Positions 30,938 through 42,626 of a stretch of DNA of 64,000 nucleotides are shown here, piece by piece. The DNA comes from Pseudomonas sp. MMS21 TM103 (lineage in GTDB: Bacteria; Pseudomonadota; Gammaproteobacteria; Pseudomonadales; Pseudomonadaceae). Numbering within the stretch: position 1 is the stretch's first letter; the number at the start of each line of letters is the position of its first letter. The stretch covers positions 558,001 to 622,000 of the forward strand of contig NZ_JAJISP010000001.1 of NCBI RefSeq assembly GCF_022132145.1. The letters run 5' to 3'. A model generated the notes under the pieces. That model saw only the letters and a program-made list of their open reading frames with translations. It made no database searches and was not told where the DNA came from. The position numbers and the translations under genes were made by a program.

Positions 30938-32872
30938 CTAAACGCGGAACTGCCCCAGACTGGCTTTCAGCTGCTTGGCCAGGCCATCCAGCACTCGCCC
31001 ACTGTCGGCCGTGGCAGCCACCGCCTCGGCCGCATGCTGAGCTTCGGCATGAATCACCTCGACCCGCCCACGCACCGCATCGGCACCTTCCGCCTGATGC
31101 GCCGCCGCCTGAGTCGCCGCATTGATGGCGCCATGCACCTCCTCTACTGCCGCCTGCACCGACTGCTGCACCTTGGCGCTTTCCAGCAGCGCAGCCAGCC
31201 CCTGATCTGCCTGCTGACCCGCCTGCCCGATGGCGCCAACCGCCTCACGCGCCCCTTTTTGCAAGGCACCGATATGTGCCTGAATATCGCCGGTCGACTT
31301 CTGGGTCTTGCTCGCCAGTGCACGCACTTCATCGGCGACCACGGCGAAACCACGACCGCTCTCCCCCGCACGGGCCGCCTCGATGGCAGCATTCAAGGCC
31401 AGCAAATTGGTCTGCTCGGCGATACCATGGATCACCGTCAGCACCACTTCGATCTGTTCGCTCTGCCTGGCCAGTCGCTCGATCACCGCCGCCCCCTCAC
31501 CAACCCGCAGCACCAGGGTCTCCATCGCGCCACCGACCCGCGCCGCAATCGCCGCATTATCCTGGGTAGACTGACGAATCGCGGCCACCCGGCGCAACGC
31601 CTCTTGCATCGCCTGGCTTTCCGCCTGCGCCTCGCCCGCCATCTGCGCCAATGCCTGCAGGCTACCCGCCACCTCGTCGCGCTGGCGCCCAGCGGCAGCC
31701 TCCGCCGCGGCACTGCGCAATGCCAGGCCGTCGATTTCCCGCCCGGTGAGTACCGCCACCTCGCCCGCCTCGCGCACAATGGGTTGCAACCTGGCGACAA
31801 ACCGATTGACCGCGGCCGCCATTTCACCCACCTCATCACGACTGTCCAGCTCGACCCGCCGGGTCAGGTCCCCCTCACCCTCGGCCAAATCCTGCAAGGC
31901 CGCGATCAGTAATTGCAGGCGGCTCAACACCCGCCAACCAAGAACCAGCGCCACCGCCAGCAGCGCCAGCAAACCGACCACTAAGAGCCCGACCGCAATG
32001 CGCCAACGCAAGCTCTCGGCAGCAGCCCTAACCGAGCCCAGGCTACCCTGCGCCATACCCTCGGCCGCCTGCTGCGCATCAGCCAGGCGTCGCTGCAGCG
32101 CCTGAGTGCTTTCGCCTGCGGCGCCGGCCAGACTGGTATCGACCAACTCGCCTGCACTGTCCACCAGCGCAGAGAAACGCTGATCCAGCGATTGCAACTC
32201 CTGCTCCACGGCAGCCCTGGACAGACCCAACTGGACCTTGCCGAGTTGCGCCCCCATGGGGTTGATAGACGCCTCGACCATGTACACCTGCGGATCACGC
32301 GAGGCTGCATCGACCAGCTTATCCAGCTTGGTATCGCCCTTCCCCGCAGCCACCAAGGCCCGTACCCGCGCATCGCTGCGATTGAAATTGCGGGTCAGGC
32401 GCTGCCCCTGCGCATCGTAATAAACGGCGAACAGCACCGCAGGGTCGCGCTGAGCGATACGCGTGAACGCCGTCAGTGCCGGCTTATCGTCATCCCAGAT
32501 GGCCTTGGGTGCGACGCCGGCCAGCAACTGTGCCATGGCGCTGCCAGACTGCTTGAGATTCTGTTCGAGCACGCCGCGCAACTGCTCCTGCTCGGCCTGA
32601 AGCCGCCCGGACAACGCCTTACCAAGGCTCTCTCGAGTATTTACCGACAGCGCCGCCAAGCTCTGCACCACCTCACGCTCAGCGGCGGACAACTCGCCAC
32701 CCAGGCGCTGACTATCGCCCTCCAGGCGCGTTGCCAGGTCGGCAACCAAGTCATCGACAGTGGTACGGGTCAGCCATACGGCCAGGAATACCTGCACCAG
32801 CATGGCCACACCCAGGGCAATGAATACCGGACGCAACAAACGGCTGTGCAGCAATGCGAACATGGCGGACAA
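30938..32872 (-). CDS. Methyl-accepting chemotaxis protein
   Basis: The 644-residue chemoreceptor has a first membrane helix at about 15-35, a periplasmic sensor region to about 295 rich in Q, A and S, a second helix ([20 protein letters not shown], about 300-320), a HAMP segment, and the cytoplasmic hairpin with the invariant tip [20 protein letters not shown] near residue 485. It starts with TTG at 32872 because AAAGGAG lies seven bases upstream, whereas the next ATG would be 16 bases away. A FliA-like promoter precedes it. It lies between tRNA-Leu and purA, where from memory P. aeruginosa has no such gene. The ligand is unknown. Confidence 0.93.
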   Translation of the reverse strand: MSAMFALLHSRLLRPVFIALGVAMLVQVFLAVWLTRTTVDDLVADLATRLEGDSQRLGGELSAAEREVVQSLAALSVNTRESLGKALSGRLQAEQEQLRGVLEQNLKQSGSAMAQLLAGVAPKAIWDDDKPALTAFTRIAQRDPAVLFAVYYDAQGQRLTRNFNRSDARVRALVAAGKGDTKLDKLVDAASRDPQVYMVEASINPMGAQLGKVQLGLSRAAVEQELQSLDQRFSALVDSAGELVDTSLAGAAGESTQALQRRLADAQQAAEGMAQGSLGSVRAAAESLRWRIAVGLLVVGLLALLAVALVLGWRVLSRLQLLIAALQDLAEGEGDLTRRVELDSRDEVGEMAAAVNRFVARLQPIVREAGEVAVLTGREIDGLALRSAAAEAAAGRQRDEVAGSLQALAQMAGEAQAESQAMQEALRRVAAIRQSTQDNAAIAARVGGAMETLVLRVGEGAAVIERLARQSEQIEVVLTVIHGIAEQTNLLALNAAIEAARAGESGRGFAVVADEVRALASKTQKSTGDIQAHIGALQKGAREAVGAIGQAGQQADQGLAALLESAKVQQSVQAAVEEVHGAINAATQAAAHQAEGADAVRGRVEVIHAEAQHAAEAVAATADSGRVLDGLAKQLKASLGQFRV

Positions 32873-32910
32873 GGTCCCACTCCTTTCAAATCAGGCCAGC
32901 TTATAACCAG

Positions 32911-32937
32911 TAATCGGCCGCAAAATACAAAGCTGAA
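32911..32937 (-). promoter_or_regulatory. FliA (sigma-28)-like promoter of the chemoreceptor gene
   Basis: Minus strand TTCAGCTT (32937-32930), 11 bases, GCCGATTA (32918-32911). The -10 element matches GCCGATAA at 7 of 8 positions, the -35 element TAAAGTTT at 5 of 8. The spacing is exact and the target gene is one normally in the flagellar regulon. Confidence 0.6.
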
Positions 32938-32955
32938 GCCATCGCCATAAAACGA

Positions 32956-32982
32956 CAAAGGGCCGCCCATGGCGACCCTTTG
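32956..32982 (-). terminator. Intrinsic terminator after purA
   Basis: On the minus strand CAAAGGG (32982-32976) pairs with CCCTTTG (32962-32956), with a GCC/GGC inner stem, followed by TCGTTTT. It ends the hisZ-purA transcript just upstream of the chemoreceptor promoter. Confidence 0.85.
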
Positions 32983-33000
32983 CTGTACCGCTGATGACAA

Positions 33001-34350
<1,350 letters not shown>

Positions 34351-34406
34351 TTAGGCCGGCCCGTATGGGCGACCTGCTGGGGGATGGAGCCAGAGTGCCT
34401 GTCAGC

Positions 34407-35594
34407 TTAGACAGCCAACGGCGCCACCTGCCAACGACCATCACACAGCAATAATTGACGATCACAGCCCACCTCGCGAGCTTCGGCCAAAGCCTGCCCA
34501 GGCAGAGCCTGCACCACACGCTCGCCGTCACCCCGCAGTCGCTGCACCGCCTGCCACAGGTACACATCATGATGATCCGGCGCCCAGATGCCCGCAGGCA
34601 ATTCGCCGAGCGGCATCTGCCCAAGACTGACCAGGGTTTTCAGGTCGGTGGAGAACCCGGTCGCTGGACGCGCCCGACCGAAATCCGCACCGATATCGTC
34701 ATAGCGACCGCCCTGGGCAATCGACTGGCCGACACCCGGCACGAAGGCCGCAAATACCACGCCGGTGTGATAACGGTAGCCGCGCAACTCGCTCAGATCG
34801 AAGTACAGCGGCAACTCCGGGTAACGCAGGCTCAGCGCATCGGCAATCGCCAACAAGTCATCCAGCGCAGCATGTACATCGTCCGGTGCCTCGACCAGAC
34901 AAGCCTGCGCCAGGTCCAGCACTTCACGACCGCCACAGAGCTCGGCCAGGGCGCGCAACATTTTGCACAACGCAGCCGGCAAGGCCTCGGTCAGCAGCAC
35001 AATCTCATCCATAGCCTTGCGCTGCAGCGCATCGAACAGTTGCTGCTCAACCTCGCCAGACAGGCCGGCGGCACGAGCCAGGCCACGGTAGATACCTACA
35101 TGACCGAGATCCATGTGAATGTCGGGCACCTGCGCCAGCTCCAGGGTGTCCACCAGCAGGCTGATAACTTCCACGTCACTGGCAGGACTGGCGTCGCCAT
35201 ACAACTCGGCCCCCAACTGGATCGGGCTGCGCGAGGTGGTCAGCGCGCGCGGCTGAGCATGCACCACGCTGCCGGCATAGCACAGCCGACTCGGCCCTTC
35301 GCGGCGCAGAGTATGCGCATCGATACGCGCCACTTGCGGCGTGATATCGGCACGAAAGCCCATCTGCCGACCCGACAACGGGTCGGTCACCTTGAAGGTA
35401 CGCAGATCCAGATCCCGGCCCGCGCCAGTAAGCAGCGACTCCAGGTATTCGATATGCGGCGTCACCACGAATTCATAGCCCCAGCGCTGGAACAGGTCCA
35501 GAACCTGACGGCGCGCGACTTCAATGCGCGCCGCTTCCGGCGGCAGTACTTCTTCGATGCCATCTGGCAGTAACCAGCGGTCTACCGTTGCCAT
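34407..35594 (-). CDS. hisZ: ATP phosphoribosyltransferase regulatory subunit HisZ
   Basis: HisZ is a histidyl-tRNA-synthetase-like protein without aminoacylation activity that associates with the short form of HisG to catalyse and regulate the first step of histidine synthesis. The start at 35594 ([20 protein letters not shown]) gives 395 residues. It retains motif 2-like RLCYAGSVV and motif 3-like FSTDLKTL regions but is truncated compared with HisRS and lacks the anticodon-binding domain. Its neighbour purA shares no histidine function, but the two pathways share the by-product AICAR. Confidence 0.95.
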   Translation of the reverse strand: MATVDRWLLPDGIEEVLPPEAARIEVARRQVLDLFQRWGYEFVVTPHIEYLESLLTGAGRDLDLRTFKVTDPLSGRQMGFRADITPQVARIDAHTLRREGPSRLCYAGSVVHAQPRALTTSRSPIQLGAELYGDASPASDVEVISLLVDTLELAQVPDIHMDLGHVGIYRGLARAAGLSGEVEQQLFDALQRKAMDEIVLLTEALPAALCKMLRALAELCGGREVLDLAQACLVEAPDDVHAALDDLLAIADALSLRYPELPLYFDLSELRGYRYHTGVVFAAFVPGVGQSIAQGGRYDDIGADFGRARPATGFSTDLKTLVSLGQMPLGELPAGIWAPDHHDVYLWQAVQRLRGDGERVVQALPGQALAEAREVGCDRQLLLCDGRWQVAPLAV

Positions 35595-35631
35595 TTCGCC
35601 ATTCCCCTCTTGAACCGGGCGGCACAAGCCT

Positions 35632-35817
35632 TCAGTGAAGCAGAAAAAGGAGAGCTGTACCCAGCAACATGCTGGCCAACCCCATCAGTCGCAGTCGTCG
35701 ATCCGACAGCCTTGCAAGCTGTGCGACTGCCTCACGCCAAAGGCGCGGACAGAGGAAAGGCAGGATGCCTTCCAGCACCAGCAGCAGACAAAACGCAATG
35801 CCAAATTCCTGCCACAT
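35632..35817 (-). CDS. DUF2065 small membrane protein
   Basis: This 61-residue protein ([20 protein letters not shown]) has two hydrophobic segments joined by the basic loop [20 protein letters not shown], and ends GTALLFLLH. It matches the DUF2065 family found beside hflC in many gammaproteobacteria. The function is unknown; conserved linkage suggests a relation to HflKC or FtsH. The open frame upstream of 35817 is not conserved-looking. Confidence 0.88.
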   Translation of the reverse strand: MWQEFGIAFCLLLVLEGILPFLCPRLWREAVAQLARLSDRRLRLMGLASMLLGTALLFLLH

Positions 35818-35923
35818 GTTACCCACAGACGCAAAAAAGCCGGGATTTTCCCGGCTGCCGCATGATACCACGTTTTCTTCAGCGGTCACCCCGACGGACG
35901 CCTCGCGCCCGCCGGAGTAGAGG

Positions 35924-36793
35924 TCAAGGCTTGGACTTTTCCAGGTAGCGGAAGAAATCACTGCTCGGATCAAGCACCAACACATCACGCTTGTCCGCGA
36001 AGCTCTCGCGATAAGCCCTCAGGCTGCGATAGAAGGAGTAGAACTCCTGATCCTGACCATAAGCCTTGGCGTAGATAGCCGCCGCCTGGGCATCACCATC
36101 ACCGCGCAGCTCTTCAGCCTGGCGGTAGGCGTCGGCCAGCAGCACACGACGCTGACGATCGGCATCGGCACGAATACCTTCGGCCAATTCCTTACCCTTG
36201 GCACGATGCTCGCGAGCCTCCCGCTCACGCTCGGAGCTCATGCGGTCGAATACGCTACGATTCACCTCTTTCGGCAGGTCGATGCCCTTGACCCGCACAT
36301 CCACCACCTCAATACCCAACTCGCTCTGTGCAGCACGATTGAGCGAAGCCGTAACGTCCGCCATCAGCGCATCACGCTCGCCGGAAACCGACTCGTGCAA
36401 GGTGCGCTTGCCGAATTGGTCACGCAGCGAAGCTTCCAGACGACGCGCCAGGCGCTCGTCGGCAATCTGCTTGATACCCGAAGTCGCGGTGTAGTAACGC
36501 TCGGCATCGAGCACTCGCCACTTGGCGAAGGCATCGACCATCAGCGCTTTCTTTTCCAGAGTGAGGAAGCGCGAGCTGGAGGAATCCAGGGTCAGCAGGC
36601 GGGCATCGAACTTGCGCACCTGATTGACGTAAGGAACCTTCACATGCAAACCCGGCTGCACATCCGGCTGAACGATACGACCGAACTGCAATAGCACGGC
36701 CCGTTCGGTTTGCGCCACGATATAGAAGCTGTTCCAGGCCACCAACGCCAGCACTACGCCAACAATCAGGGCGATCAGCGATTTATTGCTCAT
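35924..36793 (-). CDS. hflC: HflC, SPFH-domain modulator of FtsH protease
   Basis: HflC with HflK forms a large membrane cage around the FtsH protease and limits its access to substrates. The 289-residue protein has an N-terminal membrane helix (MSNKSLIALIVGVVLALVAW), then the SPFH domain (QTERAVLLQFGRIVQPDVQP) and a coiled-coil region with EREREAREHRAKGKELAEGI. The ATG at 36793 overlaps the hflK stop (TGATG), so hflC is coupled to hflK. Confidence 0.97.
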   Translation of the reverse strand: MSNKSLIALIVGVVLALVAWNSFYIVAQTERAVLLQFGRIVQPDVQPGLHVKVPYVNQVRKFDARLLTLDSSSSRFLTLEKKALMVDAFAKWRVLDAERYYTATSGIKQIADERLARRLEASLRDQFGKRTLHESVSGERDALMADVTASLNRAAQSELGIEVVDVRVKGIDLPKEVNRSVFDRMSSEREREAREHRAKGKELAEGIRADADRQRRVLLADAYRQAEELRGDGDAQAAAIYAKAYGQDQEFYSFYRSLRAYRESFADKRDVLVLDPSSDFFRYLEKSKP

Positions 36794-37947
36794 CAACGGC
36801 TCTCCCTTGTGCGCAGCTCAACCTGACGCGGGTCCATTTTCACTCGCGAACTTGCATCACTGACACCCGCAGCCGAGATCGAGCCGGACGCAGACGAACC
36901 GCGACCATCGATCATCTTGTCCAGCGGCAGATAAAGCAGGTTGTTCTGGCCCTTGTCGCCAGTCACCAGAACCTTGCTGGTGTTGCTCATCAACTCCTGC
37001 ATGGTGTCCAGATACAAACGCTCACGCGTGACTTCCGGCGCCTTGCGGTACTCGGCAACCAGGGCGGTAAAGCGATCCGCCTCACCCGTTGCACGGGAAA
37101 CCACTTCCTCACGGTAACCGCTGGCGTCTTCGATCAGACGCTGGGACTGACCGCGCGCTTCCGGCACTACGCCATTGGCATAGGTTTCCGCCTGATTCTT
37201 CTCACGCTGCTCATCTTCACGGGCGCGAATCACATCGTCGAAGGCCTCCTGCACTTCACGCGGCGCAGCCGCACTCTGCAAGTTGACCTGGGTAACGTTA
37301 ATGCCGGTGCGATAGGTATCGAGGAAGCGCTGCAAGCGATCCTTGACCTCACTGGCCATCAGTTCACGGCCTTCGGTCAGCACCTGATCCATCTCGGTCG
37401 AACCGACCACATGGCGCACGGCGCTATCGGTGGCGTGCTGCAAGCTGACTTCCGGCTGATCGACGTTGAGCACGAAGTCCTGCAGATTGCTGATCTTGTA
37501 TTGCACGGTCAGCGGCACTTCGATGATGTTCTCGTCCTCGGTGAGCATCTGCCCCTGCTTGCTGTAAGCACGCTCGCGGGTGACGTTCTCCTGGAACTTG
37601 CGATCAATCGGCGGGAAGTAAATGTTCAGGCCCGGCCCTACGGTTTCGTAGTACTTGCCGAAACGCAGCACCACGGCCTGCTCCTGCTCATCGATCACAT
37701 AGATCGCGCTGTACAGCCAAACGGCCGCGAGCAAGCCCAGACCAATGAATAGCAGACCGAAACCACCGCCTTTACCAGCGCCGTCGTCACTGCCACGTTT
37801 CTTACCACCACCGAACAGCCCGTTGAGGCTTTCCTGCAGCTTGCGGAAGGCTTCATCGAGATCCGGTGGACCCTTGCGATCACCGCCTTTGCGGCCGCCC
37901 CAAGGATCCTGATTGTTCGAGTTGCCACCCGGCTCATTCCAAGCCAT
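36793..37947 (-). CDS. hflK: HflK, SPFH-domain modulator of FtsH protease
   Basis: HflK is the partner of HflC. The start at 37947 (MAWNEPGGNSNNQDPWGGRK) has GGAGA upstream and gives 384 residues. The N-terminus is a glycine-rich cytoplasmic segment, followed by a single membrane helix (LLFIGLGLLAAVWLYSAIYV, about 60-80) and the SPFH/stomatin domain (EQEQAVVLRFGKYYETVGPG). The C-terminus is Ser/Gly-rich and ends in VELRTRESR. Confidence 0.97.
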   Translation of the reverse strand: MAWNEPGGNSNNQDPWGGRKGGDRKGPPDLDEAFRKLQESLNGLFGGGKKRGSDDGAGKGGGFGLLFIGLGLLAAVWLYSAIYVIDEQEQAVVLRFGKYYETVGPGLNIYFPPIDRKFQENVTRERAYSKQGQMLTEDENIIEVPLTVQYKISNLQDFVLNVDQPEVSLQHATDSAVRHVVGSTEMDQVLTEGRELMASEVKDRLQRFLDTYRTGINVTQVNLQSAAAPREVQEAFDDVIRAREDEQREKNQAETYANGVVPEARGQSQRLIEDASGYREEVVSRATGEADRFTALVAEYRKAPEVTRERLYLDTMQELMSNTSKVLVTGDKGQNNLLYLPLDKMIDGRGSSASGSISAAGVSDASSRVKMDPRQVELRTRESR

Positions 37948-38043
37948 AGCGCTCTCCATCTAATAAAGCAAAGACGCGCCCACGGCGCGCCGACCAATGC
38001 TACCGAATGCCAGCCATCAGCGGCAAAACCACTGACGCAGGCT

Positions 38044-39345
38044 TTATTGCAAAGTGTGTTGCTCGATAAATTCCAGCGGTTTCAAACCTGCTCGGGTGAC
38101 CAGTCGATTCAACTCAATTCGCGGCAGACGTACTGCCAGCAAACTACTGCCATCCTCGGCATGCTCCTCACTCAGCACCGCACCCAAGGCAAAAAACTGA
38201 GCACGTAGGCGCGCCAGGCCCTGCGGCAACTGCAAGGTAGCAATAAACAGTTCATCGCCCAACAACTCGGCAACGGCCTGCTTCAACAGAGGCAGGCCTC
38301 GCCCGTCGCGAGCAGACAACCAGACTCGCAGCGGCTTGCCATCGGCATCACGCTGAATCTGCGGTTCAACACCCTCGAGCAGATCCAACTTGTTGTACAC
38401 CTCGAGAATCGGCAACTCGTGCGCGCCGATCTCACCCAGCACCGCCATGACCTGCTCGATCTGCTGATCACGTTCAGGCTCGTGGGCATCGATCACATGC
38501 AGGAGCAAGTCGGAATTGCTCGATTCCTCGAGGGTCGCACGAAAAGCTTCGACCAGTTTATGCGGGAGATGACGAATAAAACCCACGGTATCGGCTAACA
38601 CCACCGGCCCCAGGTCATCCAACTCCAGCCGACGCAAGGTCGGGTCCAGGGTGGCGAACAACTGATCGGCAGCGTACACATCAGACTCGGTCAGCGCATT
38701 GAACAGGGTCGACTTGCCGGCGTTGGTGTAGCCGACCAGAGACACAGAGGGGATGTCTGCGCGCTTGCGTCCGCGCCGCGCCTGCTCGCGCTGACTGCGC
38801 ACCTTCTCCAGCTTTTGCTTGATCTGTCGAATACGTACCCGCAGCAAACGGCGGTCGGTTTCCAGCTGAGTCTCACCTGGACCACGCAGACCGATCCCCC
38901 CCTTCTGCCGCTCCAGGTGAGTCCAGCCGCGAACCAGACGCGTGCTCAGATGATCCAGCTGGGCCAGCTCGACCTGCAGCTTGCCTTCGTGAGTTCGGGC
39001 GCGCTGGGCGAAAATATCGAGAATCAGGCCAGTTCGATCAAGCACCCGACACTCGAAAACCCGCTCCAGGTTGCGTTCCTGACTGGGCGTGAGGACGTGA
39101 TTGAAGATAACCAGATCCGCCTCGAGGGTCTTGACCTGGTTGCGTAACTCCTCGACCTTGCCACTGCCAATCAGGTATTTCGCCGTCAGCCGGCTACTCG
39201 GTACGTTGAGGAAGGCAACAGTGTCAGCGCCAGCCGAAATGGCGAGCTCCTGAAACTCCTGCGGATCTTCGCGCGCCGCGGAGTCTTGACCATCCAGATG
39301 AACCAGGACAGCCCGCTCACCCCCTTCATGGCGCTCGAAGAACAA
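38044..39345 (-). CDS. hflX: GTPase HflX
   Basis: HflX is a ribosome-associated GTPase that splits stalled or heat-stressed 70S ribosomes. The 433-residue protein starts with TTG (MFFERHEGGERAVLVHLDGQ), supported by AGGAGG five bases upstream. The N-terminal HflX domain is followed by a coiled coil (RLLRVRIRQIKQKLEKVRSQ) and the G domain with G1 GYTNAGKST near residue 205, G3 DTVGFIRHLPH near 253 and G4 NKLD near 318. It follows hfq after only 14 bases. Confidence 0.97.
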   Translation of the reverse strand: MFFERHEGGERAVLVHLDGQDSAAREDPQEFQELAISAGADTVAFLNVPSSRLTAKYLIGSGKVEELRNQVKTLEADLVIFNHVLTPSQERNLERVFECRVLDRTGLILDIFAQRARTHEGKLQVELAQLDHLSTRLVRGWTHLERQKGGIGLRGPGETQLETDRRLLRVRIRQIKQKLEKVRSQREQARRGRKRADIPSVSLVGYTNAGKSTLFNALTESDVYAADQLFATLDPTLRRLELDDLGPVVLADTVGFIRHLPHKLVEAFRATLEESSNSDLLLHVIDAHEPERDQQIEQVMAVLGEIGAHELPILEVYNKLDLLEGVEPQIQRDADGKPLRVWLSARDGRGLPLLKQAVAELLGDELFIATLQLPQGLARLRAQFFALGAVLSEEHAEDGSSLLAVRLPRIELNRLVTRAGLKPLEFIEQHTLQ

Positions 39346-39359
39346 TACGACCTCCTAAA

Positions 39360-39629
39360 TCAGGCGTTGCCCGGCTCGTTTTCAGCAGCTTCAGCCAGCT
39401 CAGTCTCGGAAACGCTCGGCAAACGCACTGGTCGGCTCGGCACCACAGTGGAGATAGCGTGCTTGTAGACCATCTGGCTGACAGTATTTTTCAGCAGAAT
39501 CACGAACTGATCGAAAGACTCGATCTGACCTTGCAGCTTGATGCCGTTGACCAGGTAGATGGAAACCGGGACGCGTTCCTTACGTAGGGTATTCAGGTAA
39601 GGGTCTTGTAGCGAATGCCCTTTTGACAT
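39360..39629 (-). CDS. hfq: RNA chaperone Hfq
   Basis: Hfq is a hexameric Sm-like protein that pairs small RNAs with mRNAs and, with Crc in Pseudomonas, mediates catabolite repression. The 89-residue protein starts [20 protein letters not shown] with AAAGGAG upstream. The Sm1 ([20 protein letters not shown]) and Sm2 ([14 protein letters not shown]) motifs are intact. The C-terminal tail is short and acidic ([13 protein letters not shown]). It lies between miaA and hflX in the conserved order. Confidence 0.98.
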   Translation of the reverse strand: MSKGHSLQDPYLNTLRKERVPVSIYLVNGIKLQGQIESFDQFVILLKNTVSQMVYKHAISTVVPSRPVRLPSVSETELAEAAENEPGNA

Positions 39630-39731
39630 GTGTCGCACTCCTTTGGAAAATCGATAATTAATAGTGTTAGTAAGGTAATAAATGACATCAGGCCGTAATA
39701 CCCCCAAGGATAGACGGCCCAAGACAAGGTC

Positions 39732-40706
39732 TCAGGTCAATATGGAGGCCGCCGCCAGGTATTTCAAGGCGCGCGGCAAATTGTCACAAGCCAGACTGTC
39801 CAGCCAGTGCAAATCGGCCCAACTGCGCAACCAGGTAAACTGTCTCTTGGCCAGCTGACGCGTGGCGATGATGCCGCGTTCGCGCATCTGCGCCTCGCTC
39901 AGATTACCTTCCAGAAAATCCCACACCTGGCGATAACCCACCGCTCGTATAGACGGCAATCCCGGGTGCAGGTCACTTCTCTGACGCAGGCGTTCGACCT
40001 CGCCGACAAAGCCCTGTTCCAACATCAACTGAAATCGTTGCGCAATTCGCGCATGCAACATCTGGCGCTGCGCCGGAGCGATAGCCAAGTGCGCAACAGT
40101 ATAGGGGAATTGTCCCGCACCTGAGGCGCCCAAGACATGATTTTGCTCAGCCTGGCGCTGGCGATGTGCGGTCATGCTCAAACCGCTGACGCGGTGCACT
40201 TCCAGCGCCCGAACCAGCCGCTGCGGGTCATTGGGATGGATACGCGCTGCGGACTCCGGATCGACCGCTTGCAGCTCGCGATGCAGGGCATCCCAGCCTT
40301 CGACCTGGGCACGCGCTTCCAGCTCGGCACGCACCTGCGGGTCGGCGCCTGGCATATCGGCCAACCCTTCGAGCAACGCCTTGTAATACAGCATGGTGCC
40401 GCCGACCAGCAGCGGGATGCGCCCACGCGCGCTGATCTCGGCCATAGCCGCCAGGGCGTCGGCACGAAATTCAGCCGCCGAGTAGCTTTCGGCCGGGTCG
40501 CGGATGTCGATCAGACGATGCGGGAACTCGGCAAGTATGGCTTTGTCGGGCTTGGCGGTACCGATGTCCATGCCGCGATAGATCAAGGCCGAATCGACAC
40601 TGATCAGCTCGCACGGCAGTACCCGCGCCAGCTCGAGGGCCAGATCGGTCTTGCCGGCGGCGGTAGGCCCCATCAGGAAAATTGCCGGAGGCAGGCGTTC
40701 GGACAT
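39732..40706 (-). CDS. miaA: tRNA dimethylallyltransferase MiaA
   Basis: MiaA transfers a dimethylallyl group to N6 of A37 in tRNAs reading codons that begin with U. The ATG at 40706 ([20 protein letters not shown]) gives 324 residues with the P-loop at 13-20. [18 protein letters not shown], which holds the catalytic aspartate and binds the substrate, is near 37, and the [13 protein letters not shown] segment near 163. The TTG-initiated extension to 40739 is not needed. Confidence 0.96.
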   Translation of the reverse strand: MSERLPPAIFLMGPTAAGKTDLALELARVLPCELISVDSALIYRGMDIGTAKPDKAILAEFPHRLIDIRDPAESYSAAEFRADALAAMAEISARGRIPLLVGGTMLYYKALLEGLADMPGADPQVRAELEARAQVEGWDALHRELQAVDPESAARIHPNDPQRLVRALEVHRVSGLSMTAHRQRQAEQNHVLGASGAGQFPYTVAHLAIAPAQRQMLHARIAQRFQLMLEQGFVGEVERLRQRSDLHPGLPSIRAVGYRQVWDFLEGNLSEAQMRERGIIATRQLAKRQFTWLRSWADLHWLDSLACDNLPRALKYLAAASILT

Positions 40707-40754
40707 CGTCAATGCATCTCGGTATGGCGCGAGCGCCAATCGCCCGCTGCCCGG

Positions 40755-42626
40755 TCAGCGACCACGCAGGAACAGCTTATCCAGCTCGTCCATGCCCAAC
40801 TGCGTCCAGGTTGGTCGACCATGGTTGCATTGGCCACTGCGCTCGGTCTGCTCCATGTCGCGTAGCAGTGCATTCATTTCCGGCAGACTCAGGCGTCGAT
40901 TGGCGCGCACCGCGCCGTGACAGGCCATGGTACCAAGCAGCTCGTTGAGGTGTGCCTGAATCCGGTCACTGGTGCCGTACTCGAGCAGATCGGACAACAC
41001 ATCCGCCACCAATCGATTGGCCTCGGCCTGCTTGAGCAGCGCGGGAATCTGGCGGATAGCCAGACTTTCCGGCCCCAGACGCTGCAATTCGAAGCCCAGA
41101 CGCTGGAACCAGGCCGCATGCTCCTCGGCGCAGTCCGCCTCGCGCTGGCTGACGGCAAGGGATTCGGGCACCAGCAATGGCTGCCCGCGCAAGCCTTCGC
41201 TGGCCATGGCGACCTTCAACCGTTCATAGGTAATCCGCTCGTGCGCCGCATGCATGTCGACCAGCACCAGACCCTGCACGTTCTCGGCGAGGATATACAC
41301 CCCCTTGAGCTGGGCAATGGCATACCCGAGCGGCGGCACATCGCCCGACGCCTCGGGCAGGCTTGCCGACGCCACGCTCAGCGGCGCGAAATACTCGCGG
41401 TAGGCCCCTTGCGCCTCGGCAGCCGGCACTCCGACCTGCGGTCGCTGCCCCTGATAGCCAGCCCCCGGCGAGCGCCAGATCGTCCCGCTCGGCGCCGGCT
41501 CGAGCAAACTGGCCGCCAGGCCGATCTCGCCCTGGGCACCAAATTCGCCGGCCGCCTGCCCAACCGGGGCCAGCATGCCGCTCACCGCTGCCGGTGCCGC
41601 CAGCTGGTCTTCCGGACGCACATCGCCTAAAGCGCGATGCAGGGTGCCGTAAAGAAAATCATGGACCATGCGCCCGTCGCGAAAGCGCACTTCGTGCTTG
41701 GTCGGGTGGACGTTGACATCGACCACCGAGGGGTCGATCTCCAGGAACAGCACAAAGGTCGGATGACGGCCATTGAACAGCACGTCGCGATAGGCCTGGC
41801 GCACCGCATGGGCAACCAGCTTGTCACGCACCGTGCGCCCGTTGACGTAGAAATATTGCAGGTCCGCCTGGCTGCGCGAGAAGGTCGGCAAGCCGACCCA
41901 GCCCCACAGGCGCAAGCCATTGCGCTCGACCTCGATGGGCAGCGCCTGCTCGAGAAAGGCCGCACCACAGACTGACGCCACCCGTCGCGCACGACTGACA
42001 TCGTCATGCGCCTCGTGCAACCCCAGCAGGGTCTTGCCGTTATGGCGCAAATGGAAAGCCACATCGAAACGCGCCAGTGCCAGGCGTTTGATGACTTCCT
42101 GCAGGTGATCGAATTCGGTCTTCTCGGTCTTGAGAAACTTGCGCCGCGCCGGGGTATTGAAGAACAGGTCGCGCACCTCCACCGAGGTGCCAACCGGATG
42201 CGCGGCCGGTTGCACGCGCGGCTGCATGTCGCGGCCTTCGGTTTCCACCTGCCAGGCCTGCTCGGCGTCAGCCGTGCGCGACGTCAGGGTCAGGCGGGCG
42301 ACCGAGCTGATCGAAGCCAGCGCCTCGCCACGAAAGCCCAGGCTCATCACCTGCTCGAGGTCTTCAAGCTCTCGGATCTTGCTGGTGGCATGCCGGGCCA
42401 ACGCCAACGGCAGATCGTCCGGAGCGATGCCACCCCCGTCGTCTCGCACCCTCAGCAGTTTGACCCCACCCTGTTCGACATCCACGTCGATGCGGCGGGC
42501 GCCGGAGTCCAGGCTGTTCTCGAGCAGTTCCTTGATCACCGAAGCGGGCCGTTCGACCACCTCGCCGGCGGCGATCTGGTTGGCCAGTCGCGGACTCAGC
42601 AACTGGATACGCGCGTCGTTACTCAT
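40755..42626 (-). CDS. mutL: DNA mismatch repair protein MutL
   Basis: MutL couples mismatch recognition by MutS to downstream strand excision. In Pseudomonas, which lacks MutH, MutL carries a latent endonuclease. The 623-residue protein has the GHKL ATPase motifs [20 protein letters not shown] near 16, [12 protein letters not shown] near 57 and [10 protein letters not shown] near 94, and the C-terminal dimerisation domain, with [15 protein letters not shown] near 455, which includes the endonuclease-type motif, and [12 protein letters not shown] near the end. The amiB stop overlaps its start by 4 bases (ATGA). Confidence 0.97.
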   Translation of the reverse strand: MSNDARIQLLSPRLANQIAAGEVVERPASVIKELLENSLDSGARRIDVDVEQGGVKLLRVRDDGGGIAPDDLPLALARHATSKIRELEDLEQVMSLGFRGEALASISSVARLTLTSRTADAEQAWQVETEGRDMQPRVQPAAHPVGTSVEVRDLFFNTPARRKFLKTEKTEFDHLQEVIKRLALARFDVAFHLRHNGKTLLGLHEAHDDVSRARRVASVCGAAFLEQALPIEVERNGLRLWGWVGLPTFSRSQADLQYFYVNGRTVRDKLVAHAVRQAYRDVLFNGRHPTFVLFLEIDPSVVDVNVHPTKHEVRFRDGRMVHDFLYGTLHRALGDVRPEDQLAAPAAVSGMLAPVGQAAGEFGAQGEIGLAASLLEPAPSGTIWRSPGAGYQGQRPQVGVPAAEAQGAYREYFAPLSVASASLPEASGDVPPLGYAIAQLKGVYILAENVQGLVLVDMHAAHERITYERLKVAMASEGLRGQPLLVPESLAVSQREADCAEEHAAWFQRLGFELQRLGPESLAIRQIPALLKQAEANRLVADVLSDLLEYGTSDRIQAHLNELLGTMACHGAVRANRRLSLPEMNALLRDMEQTERSGQCNHGRPTWTQLGMDELDKLFLRGR

